64,000 nucleotides of DNA. Origin: Symbiodinium microadriaticum. Its lineage: Eukaryota > Sar > Dinophyceae > Suessiales > Symbiodiniaceae. A program made the position numbers and the translations under genes. The stretch is from contig LSRX01000421.1 of the NCBI GenBank assembly GCA_001939145.1, positions 440,082 through 504,081 of the forward strand, written 5' to 3'. Numbering within the stretch: position 1 is the first letter of the stretch; every line of letters starts with the position of its first letter. The notes beneath the pieces are model-generated. The model was not told the DNA's origin. It saw only the letters and a list, made by a program, of their open reading frames with translations, and did no database searches. Below are positions 57,459 to 64,000 of this stretch, piece after piece.

Positions 57459-58798
57459 TCTTCACCTTGAAGTTGCACGCGTTGCACGGGGTGAACCTGG
57501 GCCATGGGCAGGGCCGAGAGAGGCGGGGGAGACTGCATGCGAAGCTCCAGGTCAGCACGGTTTTTGACCCATGCAAGAGCTTCATCAGGAGAGTGCCGTT
57601 TTCTCCTTCCATCTCTGCAAGCACAAAGAGCGGTGCTGCTGTTGCCTGGTATCAATGAGGGCATCCACACAACTTCGGGCCATGCTGGGGACATCGAGGT
57701 CCAGGCGCGGCAGCTCAGGCGACAGAGCCCTGACACGGCAAAGGGAACGAGCGATGCGGGACTGCAGTTGCGCATCCCGCGGCTGTTGCTCAAGTTGGCT
57801 GAGCCTTCGGGAAAGCCTGCGAAGGGCGCAGCACTGCGGGGGCACGGTGGGCACGAGATGCCAAGGGCACGCTCGGCCCAGTGGGAAAGGTAAGTCCACG
57901 CTTGGTCCAGGTGCCCGGAGTCGAGGAGAGCAGAGAACTCCAGACCAGGGCCGGTAGGCAGGTTGTCCGGGACCTCGGCAGGAGCAGGTGCAGGCGAAAA
58001 GGCAGGCTGTTTCCAAGAGGGAGGGAAACAAGTAGTCGGGAAATCCACCCGAACAATGCCATGATCCGAAATTGCGGGCCTCCGGAAAGTGTGCACGTGC
58101 GAAGCAACCAGACTTTGGTGTGTCACAGCAAAGTCGATTCGGCGGGTATCCGGAGGGTTGGTGTTGGGGTGCATGAGGCCGCCAGTGTCATCAGCAGCTC
58201 TGATCGCCCCGGTGGCCAGCATAGCGGCGATCGGGCCTTCAGCTTGTGTCAGGTTGAAATCGCCCAGAATCACATAAGGGCCGCCGAAGACGGCCACAGA
58301 CGCCATGAGAGACTCGAAGGCGAGTGAGGTTCGGGGAGCGTCGCCCGGATAGCCGTAGAAGGAGACCACCAGGACCGAGGTGGGACCTGCCGACAAAGGC
58401 CACGCCACCACCCCCGCTGCAACACGATCGGCACAAGAAAGGTCAGGCAGCTGAACGTGACGAAGAGGCAAACAAGAGACAAGGGCAACCCGATGCCTGC
58501 CACGAGAGTCCACAGGACTAAGCACAGTCTGGTATTTGTGGCGGCGCCAAGCAGCAACATAGCCAGCCGCCGAAGGAGGATTGATGTCGGCCTCTTGGAA
58601 GGCCGCAATCTGCACCGATTCCTGAGAAAGCATGGCCCGAACAGCATCCACAGAAGCGATGCCTTTGCGGGCCAGATTGCACGTCAAAAGTGAGATGAAC
58701 TTTGCATAGGGGGCTCCTTCACTGCCTGGCGGGCCGAGGCAAAAATCTCTTCCACTTGGGATTTGGACATGCCTGGCACCTTGTGGGTTTTGGCCCAC
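57266..58798 (-). pseudogene. APE-type endonuclease and linker of the retrotransposon, frameshifted
   Basis: Apurinic endonuclease motifs: LLTCNLARKG (Asn41), AAFQEADI (Glu69), VILGDFNLTQ (Asp180, Asn182), TRRIDFAVTH (Asp222) and ISDHGIVRVDF (Asp245, His246). This domain nicks the target DNA. After it, the protein-like frame moves to another phase between about 57830 and 57610 (QLQSRIARSLCRVRALSPEL, then ALIDTRQQQHRSLCLQRWKE). It then returns (DEALAWVKNRADLELRM) and shifts again near 57450 into the RT frame. The frame opens at a GTG (58798) inside the zinc-finger frame; its first ATG comes after the Asn and near the Glu motif, so it is likely expressed by frameshift from the upstream frame, or an indel has split one long frame. 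Confidence 0.88.
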
Positions 58799-59448
58799 TC
58801 GCTTAAGACATCAATTTGCCGAAGAGTGCGATGCATCTGCCATTCAGGCCGAGGAGGCAAACAGGAAGAACCCGAATGAGCCTCGAGGGTCCTGGGGCCC
58901 CGGTATTTGATGTGGCCACAACGCCGACACTTGTAGTAACTGCAGAAGCTGAGCTTAAGGATGGGCCGCTCAGCAATGGGGCCCGGACCTTTGCGCGGAC
59001 GAACCGGCCTGGGCATGGTGAACGGAATGAGATGGGGCGGCAGCTTCAGTTGAACCGCCTCAACGTTGCTTTTGCCCAAGCGGAGCGCGCGCTTTTTGCG
59101 GGCCGCCGAGCTGGCAGACTGGGCCCGTGTGAGAGCTTGCCACTCGGACCTGGGGACCTCGGGGTGGCGGTGCTCCTTATGCTGGCGCTTGAGCTCGTAG
59201 AGGCGCTTAATCGAGATATTGTCGCGCACCTTCTTCACTCCAGTGCGACACAGCGGGCATCGCCAGTGAAAATCATCGGCCTTGCCCCGGCTCGCAAACC
59301 ATTTGCTGCTGTCTAGCTTAGGCAGCTGGCCCTCGCCATCATGGCACGTGTTCATGTGGCGGGCCTTAACGGCGGTCAGGCTGTGGGCAATGGTGCTAGT
59401 GGCCCGGAAGGGGCACAGCTCGCACTTGAACATCAACCGGTACTTCAT
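58684..59448 (-). CDS. Three-zinc-finger protein of the retrotransposon
   Basis: 254 codons from an ATG that overlaps the OTU stop as ATGA (59448-59445), a layout that allows stop-restart translation. Fingers: FKCELCPF with HMNTCH (residues 8-36), WRCPLCRTG with HKEHRH (about 62-94) and YKCRRCGHIKYRG with HSGSSC (about 170-197). A basic linker lies between the second and third. Nucleic-acid binding, as in Gag or ORF1 proteins, is the likely role. The C-terminus overlaps the endonuclease frame by 115 nt. Confidence 0.8.
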   Translation of the reverse strand: MKYRLMFKCELCPFRATSTIAHSLTAVKARHMNTCHDGEGQLPKLDSSKWFASRGKADDFHWRCPLCRTGVKKVRDNISIKRLYELKRQHKEHRHPEVPRSEWQALTRAQSASSAARKKRALRLGKSNVEAVQLKLPPHLIPFTMPRPVRPRKGPGPIAERPILKLSFCSYYKCRRCGHIKYRGPRTLEAHSGSSCLPPRPEWQMHRTLRQIDVLSEWAKTHKVPGMSKSQVEEIFASARQAVKEPPMQSSSHF

Positions 59449-60413
59449 ATAGCAGGACCCTGGGGTGTCCGAAATCGGTCTGGAGCATGGTCCTTGCGGC
59501 GGCGGGTCTCTGGGGCCTCGGGGGCCTCCGGAATGTGCAGGTCATCAAGACTGGTAGCATCAGCACAGCCCGACGCAATCGAGCAGGAGGTCTGAGCAGG
59601 CTGGTGCCTGGTCCACACGGTTTTCCTGGAGGCGATGCGCTCGCTCTCGGCGGAGCTCCGTTGTCGCTTTTTCGAGCCAGCGGCGGTAGCAGTCCATACG
59701 GTGCCTGACTGAATCGAGGCTGCAGCAGACGAGTGGGACCTAGCAACCTTACGTGAGGCCGGTGGCACAGGCGCCTCGGGGCTGGGCTGCTTGCTTGCCC
59801 TGCTAGCCTGAGACCTGACATGGGTCGACGGAGCATTTGAGGCTTTGGTCCAAACCGAACTGGCCTCATCCCCAGGGTGGTCGCTGCGACCGCCTGCTCT
59901 CAAGTCAATGACCTGGCCAGTGCACCCAGCAAACAGGGCCTCGGGGTAGTGGTCGGCCGGCGTGGCAGGCATCACCAGATCAATGTGCTTTGGGGTGTAC
60001 CAAAGCACAATGGCCCTGTGTTTCTGCGCCTTGGCCTCCTTGAACACCATGCTGCCGAAGTTGGCGTCCCGGGGAATGACCATCAGGCACACATCGTATA
60101 TCCTGCTAAGAGCCTTCAGCTCCAAAGCCGAGCCGTAGGCTGACTCCTTCTCGGCCAAGTCCAGGTACTTGGTAAAGCCCTCCTCCTTGGTGAGGTTGTC
60201 GGCGGCCAGCTTTTCCAACGACGGCCCGTAGCCGTCCCACTCCGCGACGTACTGCGCCTGATGCTTCCGCAGATGAGCGTTTGCCCGGGCACGCAAGTCC
60301 CGGTGGCAGTGCTCGGTCTTCTTTTTGCCGCTGAGCCAGGTGAGCCCTTGGGCAATGGCCCGGTACATGCAGGAGCCGTCCTTCTCAATCTCAATGGCCG
60401 TCAAGAACCTCAC
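59445..60413 (-). CDS. OTU-family cysteine protease frame of the retrotransposon
   Basis: The frame shows the OTU catalytic pattern: EKDGSCMYRAIAQGL (Asp12, nucleophile Cys15), YGSALELKALSRIYDVCLMV (93-112) and IVLWYTPKHIDLVMP (His143). OTU enzymes cleave ubiquitin or act as polyprotein proteases in viruses and retroelements. Residues 160-322 are a disordered Ser/Arg/Pro tail. The frame starts with GTG; a TGA lies two codons upstream and there is no ATG before Cys15, while it overlaps the end of the Gag-like frame (60391-60413). A frameshift from the Gag-like frame would fuse the two. It ends in the ATGA overlap with the zinc-finger frame. Confidence 0.85.
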   Translation of the reverse strand: MRFLTAIEIEKDGSCMYRAIAQGLTWLSGKKKTEHCHRDLRARANAHLRKHQAQYVAEWDGYGPSLEKLAADNLTKEEGFTKYLDLAEKESAYGSALELKALSRIYDVCLMVIPRDANFGSMVFKEAKAQKHRAIVLWYTPKHIDLVMPATPADHYPEALFAGCTGQVIDLRAGGRSDHPGDEASSVWTKASNAPSTHVRSQASRASKQPSPEAPVPPASRKVARSHSSAAASIQSGTVWTATAAGSKKRQRSSAESERIASRKTVWTRHQPAQTSCSIASGCADATSLDDLHIPEAPEAPETRRRKDHAPDRFRTPQGPAI

Positions 60414-62136
60414 GTTGGTTCAGAGCCCTGTTCTGGGCCGGGGAAGTCTCCTTGCCCTTGTCGTCGAGGACGGCTGGCTGGTGTGCCTTCACAAGTTTGC
60501 CATCCAAAGGCGAAGCCGTAGTTGGGAGGAGCGGCACCGGGGCTGGCTTCAGGAAGTGCTGCTTGTTTCCTTGAGGCCGGTGGGGAGCAACTTGTGCCCA
60601 AAGAGTCATCTCTCCCGGCGTGGCGGTGCCGTCGTCGACAGTGGCCTGCAAGGGCACCACATCTTTGTCTCCAAATTTGTGGGTTCCACGAAATCTGTAG
60701 AGGAACTCCCGGCCGGTGCGCCTGTTGTGGATCAGAGTCACGGAGTCGAAAGCCTGGGCCAGAACTGCTTTCACCTCCTCTGGCCCCCAATCGCCGGGAA
60801 CGTGGGGAAAGTTCCAGATCCTGGCGATCGCCTGGGCCGGGTCGCGGGTGGTCCTGGCACCGATTCGGCCGCCCTGTGCCACCAAGCCAAGCAAAGGTGA
60901 CATGCGCAATCCACGCTCGTGATAGGCGCTGGGTGGTTCGTCTGTGCCTCGGGCAAGCCACTGGATTTGCGAGGCCACGGCGTCTCTAGGGGGGTCCAAA
61001 AACACCCCTTCTCTTCCACTGGCAGCGAGGAGGCTGGTCAAGTCCTTTTTTGGGATGCGGGCCTTCCCGAACAATTGTCTGCCGGAGCGGCCGTGCGACT
61101 CCTCCATTCTGGCTCGCGGCCCATTTGGCTATCGCACGGGTCGGGTTGGTGCGAAAGCCCTTCCACTTGTCAGCGCTCAGGTAGGCCTCCGGAATTCGGA
61201 GGGAGACAACGCAGGTCTCGACCGGAGCCACTTTGACGGCAGTGGCCTTGTGCCCAGCATAGCCAGCTGCAGCCTTGCCCGCCGACTGGATCTGGATGGT
61301 CTTGGCCTGCCGGAATCTAAGCATGTTCCCGACACGGCCAGGGATTCGAGTGGGCCCGTCCTTGGAGAGCTCAATCAGCATGACCCGGTGTGGCTTGGAG
61401 GTGCCACGCAAGATCGTGGCAACCTTCTCGAGCTCAGCCTTGGGGGCCATCACCACTGCTTCCAATGCAGCATCGGTAGCCAACTCGTCGAGCTTTTTCC
61501 CCACCGCGGTGTGGGGAACGATTGGAGCATCCCAATCCTGTGCTCTGAGCTCAAACGGCTCCGTGTCGCGACGCGACACTTGTTGCCACTCTTCGGCTTC
61601 GTCTTGATCCCACCCGCCTTGAGCGTGGAAACACTGGCACCGTTAGCCCCGGCACCTTTGCCTTTGCGGGCGGCCGCTGGCGGGCTGCCTCGGCCTCTGC
61701 CCGAATCGCCGGCAGAGGTTTCCGGCTGCTTGCGTTTTGGGTCTTTCCCTGCCCCCTTGTGCCGTTTCAGTCGGGGCTCACCTGGATCAAGGTCTCTGCT
61801 TTCACTCTGCCCTGGCCTGGTGGCTGGGGGCAAATGGCTTGCTAATGCAGACTCCACCGCCTTGCGAACCAGCTCAGTGATGAGTGGCATAAGCTGGGCA
61901 GTCAGGCCTTCCAGTAGGCCTTCTAGCCCCGAAGGGGCTCCACCACATCGCATCAATGGCACCTGAGCTGGCACCACCACGAGCTTGCTGGCGCAGCCTT
62001 CTCCTGGTCGGTCTGGCAGCATGTTGTGCAAGAGAGGCACGGTGCACACGGGTATCCCACTTAAGGAAGGCCTATACCCACAAGGCAAGGAAGGGGCGGG
62101 CTCGCCCAAGTCCAGCAGGCAGTGGCCTAAACCCAA
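60391..62136 (-). pseudogene. Gag-like region of the retrotransposon in three shifted frames
   Basis: Three overlapping minus frames form one protein-like path. 62136 to about 61580 has an amphipathic helix (LEGLLEGLTAQLMPLITELV) and a basic patch (LKRHKGAGKDPKRKQ). About 61580-61100 holds EPFELRAQDWDAP, AELEKVATILRG and SLRIPEAYLSADKWKG. 61107-60391 begins ESHGRSGRQLFGKAR and holds ARIWNFPHVPGDWGPEEVKA and VTLIHNRRTGREFLYRFRG. Text continues sensibly across frame changes near 62130, 61580 and 61100, so single-base indels are more likely than separate proteins. No known fold is certain; the position argues for a Gag/ORF1 role. Confidence 0.65.
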
Positions 62137-63014
62137 ACAAGGGGACGGGGAAGCAGCAGGCGAGGCCCAGGGCTTTGCGACACGGGCACGGCGTACTCGG
62201 GGAGGGCAGGCGGGGAAGGCCTAGACCCGCAAAATCCAGGCGGGGAGGGTGCAGGTAGGCCCAAGTCCAAAGGCCGTGGATCTAAACCCAAGGGGCAGGG
62301 AGAGGCAGGGTGCGGCTCCTGCAAGAACACTTGGACACCTGAAGGAGAGGGCCTAAACCCTACAACCCTAGGCGGGGGAGGAGCAGGCTCACACAAGGCA
62401 ACGGACCGTCGGCTCTTGCCCGAGCATGGGCAGGAAAGGGCGGCCTGCGGCGCAGCCTGAGACACGGGTACCCCTACGGGCAAGGACCTAGACCCAACAA
62501 GGGGGGGAGAAGGGTAGGGCCAGTCACACGGGCCGTCGTCTCCTCCGTCTCCTCCATCCCAAAAGTCCCAGTCCTGCGGGCTGGCTGCTGGAGGCGGTCC
62601 GCTCCAGTCTGCTTGGCTCGGGGTAAGCCCGGGCAATTCACGACCTGTAACGACTTGCTCCTCACAAGGGCCGGAACTCTTGCAGGAAGTCGGGGTCTCC
62701 GAGGGAAGCCCAAAGGCATGGAACTCGTCCCACAACATGCTAAAGCAGGGCCACATCCACTTGCTTCGGGTTGACAATGTGGCCTGGAGTCTGTGACACT
62801 TCTCTCGGTGGATTTCTGCAGCCAGACGCAAAACCAAGCGCCTGTCCTCAAGGATAACTGGTTCCATCCTAGCAGCATGGCAACCCAAGCCATGCACCTG
62901 ATGGTGTCGCTGCATCCCCAAACTGCAGGAATCGCCTTGTAGTAGAGAGTTCATCACACGATAGCATCGTCGTATACGAGAAAACCAGCCTGGGCCTCCA
63001 GAAGAAGGGGCCAT
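62127..63014 (-). CDS. Proline-rich first open frame of the retrotransposon
   Basis: Starts at the first ATG of the element (63014; the frame itself is open from 63026 with TTG). The first 150 residues include a Cys/His-containing segment (GCHAAR, EKCHRLQ). The rest is a Pro/Ser/Gly-rich repeat of the type LGLDPRPLDLGLPAPSPP. The same repeat style continues in the next frame past the stop at 62127 (GHCLLDLGEPAPSLP), which shows that the stop results from a frameshift near 62130. Confidence 0.65.
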   Translation of the reverse strand: MAPSSGGPGWFSRIRRCYRVMNSLLQGDSCSLGMQRHHQVHGLGCHAARMEPVILEDRRLVLRLAAEIHREKCHRLQATLSTRSKWMWPCFSMLWDEFHAFGLPSETPTSCKSSGPCEEQVVTGRELPGLTPSQADWSGPPPAASPQDWDFWDGGDGGDDGPCDWPYPSPPLVGSRSLPVGVPVSQAAPQAALSCPCSGKSRRSVALCEPAPPPPRVVGFRPSPSGVQVFLQEPHPASPCPLGLDPRPLDLGLPAPSPPGFCGSRPSPPALPEYAVPVSQSPGPRLLLPRPLVWV

Positions 63015-63086
63015 GTCGACAGGCAAAGAATTCGCCCTCCCCTTTGGGGGAGAAGGTTACCGGCTCAGCCACGGGGAGGCTTCTTT

Positions 63087-63094
63087 CTTGAGCC
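63087..63094 (-). promoter_or_regulatory. Spliced-leader-like GGCTCAAG at the 5' end of the retrotransposon
   Basis: Read on the minus strand, the first eight bases after the target-site duplication are GGCTCAAG, then AAAGAAGCC. The dinoflagellate spliced leader ends TTTTGGCTCAAG. The match ends at the exact splice junction of the leader and starts at the exact insertion border. Confidence 0.7.
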
Positions 63095-63108
63095 CAAGCA
63101 TCGTCGAT
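63095..63108. repeat. Target-site duplication, 5'-side copy
   Basis: Exact copy (14 of 14) of 54747-54760. The bases next to it differ (c at 63094, a at 54746), which fixes the border. Confidence 0.92.
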
Positions 63109-64000
63109 CCTGCGATTCCAACTTCCTGCAACCCAGAGACAGCATGTGTGTGCGAGCGTGCGTACACCCGGATTCGAAGATTACGGGATTGAAGCTCAGA
63201 GACAGGGCTCATGCCAACGAAAACATCTGTCTGCATAGTATACGATATGATCCGAGGACCGAAGCAGAATTGCCGGCAGTTTCGAAATCAAGCGAAGCTC
63301 AGAAACTATTCTATAAGGATCAAGTGGCACAGGTTCGTGCACATCACCACTACTAGCAGCCAGTTATCTGATCGACCGTGCTTTACACAGTTTCCATCTG
63401 TCTGTGTGTGTGTGTGTGTCGAAGTCAAGCAGCCAGTCATGTCCCGGCTTCGGCCCGTGGTCCAAATCTCCTAAATTCGACATACACTGGACATCGAGCT
63501 TGTCCCCAAGCATCCACAGCAAAAAACACAGAAATAACTGTGGCCGCGGCCTCACTTCCTTGCTCAGCGCACGCTTCGCCTCGACATCCCGAATGTGCCG
63601 TACGTGTAAGGAAGGAATGCCCAGAAACTGACACCCAACAACACTTTCCTGCTGAGAAAGCCTCGGGCATTGTCGATTGCGAGGAAGATCAGCATATACA
63701 CGAACCTCATCCTAAAGCACCAAATAATGTCCGTTTTTGCATCAGAATTCCCGAGTCCGCTTCCGCGGTAGACATAAGGGCTGTTTCGGTCACGCTTAGC
63801 TGTAGAGCAAACATGCGTGCACATAAAAGCTTCTACGAAAGCACCACAACATGAAAGGTGGACTAGGCTGCTCATCGTGTTGAGAACGGCTCTCCATGCT
63901 TGAACCCGGTATGCGTCAAGGTATCTCTATCGCCCAGCTCAGACACCCGAATCGGCTTCTGAGTGATTGTACGTCCCATTGCCATCTCCAGCATATGCGT
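63109..64000. other. No recognised gene
   Basis: Host sequence upstream of the retrotransposon. It holds a (GT)n tract at about 63401-63419 and short frames with no known domain. Confidence 0.4.

Larger units (their letters stand above)
54761..63094 (-). mobile_element. Full-length non-LTR (LINE-type) retrotransposon, 8,334 bp
   Basis: The element is bounded by an exact 14-bp duplication and ends, on the minus strand, in GAACAAAAAA. This is the signature of target-primed reverse transcription. On the minus strand it encodes, in order, a Pro-rich/Gag-like region (63014 to about 60391), an OTU protease frame (60413-59445), a zinc-finger frame (59448-58684), an apurinic-type endonuclease (from about 58700) and a reverse transcriptase plus RNase H (57458-54867). 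The 5' leader before the first ATG (63014) is 80 nt and begins GGCTCAAG, identical to the 3' end of the dinoflagellate spliced leader. Frames are shifted at several points (near 62130, 61580, 61100, 57830, 57610 and 57450), so this copy is probably inactive unless some shifts are programmed or sequence errors. APE endonuclease plus RNase H places it broadly with RNase-H-bearing LINE clades; the OTU domain recalls Dualen/RandI elements of green algae, from memory. Confidence 0.93.

Overview
This window looks like nuclear DNA of a dinoflagellate, most likely of the Symbiodiniaceae type. Four lines of evidence agree. (1) Every gene I could recognise lies on the minus strand, as in the long unidirectional clusters known from dinoflagellate genomes. 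(2) The genes are cut into many small exons. Of 34 introns I could place by joining conserved domains in frame, 28 start with GC, 3 with GA and only 3 with GT, and 33 of 34 have G right after the acceptor AG. This matches the unusual splice rules described for Symbiodinium, though I used frame and family fit to choose sites. (3) A non-LTR retrotransposon starts, at the exact base fixed by its target-site duplication, with GGCTCAAG, the 3' end of the dinoflagellate spliced leader. (4) Intergenic and intronic DNA is rich in microsatellites and decayed retroelements. The window also holds one 63-base assembly gap (53140-53202).

Layout, left to right; all genes read right to left. 1.25-4.1 kb: exons of an RCC1-repeat protein, with a 381-bp tandem array inside the gene. 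5.77-9.23 kb: an almost complete six-exon gene for an NADH-dehydrogenase-like flavoprotein fused to selenide, water dikinase (SelD), 959 residues. 9.2-26.4 kb: mostly unresolved, but with a C-terminal exon at 13.4 kb, a cluster of PGPGxY (sperm-tail PG-rich) repeats at 15.7-17.4 kb, a Gln/Tyr-rich plus RGG C-terminus at 18.5 kb, and a protein with repeated ALAEHA motifs at 23.0-23.75 kb. 26.5-35.6 kb: a PP2C protein phosphatase whose 7.3-kb intron holds remnants of a LINE reverse transcriptase (minus) and an RNase H domain (plus). 38.3-39.8 kb: a GT23/FUT8-like glycosyltransferase. 40.6-41.9 kb: possible molybdenum-hydroxylase exons. 45.5-52.9 kb: a class I cyclic-nucleotide phosphodiesterase, probably with an N-terminal multi-span membrane region; its 2.1-kb intron is an AT-rich microsatellite island.

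54.76-63.09 kb: a full-length 8,334-bp non-LTR retrotransposon on the minus strand, flanked by a perfect 14-bp target-site duplication. It encodes a proline-rich/Gag-like region, an OTU-family cysteine protease, a three-finger zinc protein, an apurinic endonuclease, a reverse transcriptase and an RNase H. Its reading frames overlap or are shifted at many junctions.

The genes do not form a pathway. The most notable items are the retrotransposon with its spliced-leader-like 5' end and OTU protease, the NDH-SelD fusion, the membrane-type phosphodiesterase, and the set of very short (38-64 nt) introns with GC or GA donors. Exon borders were worked out by eye; transcript data would settle them.
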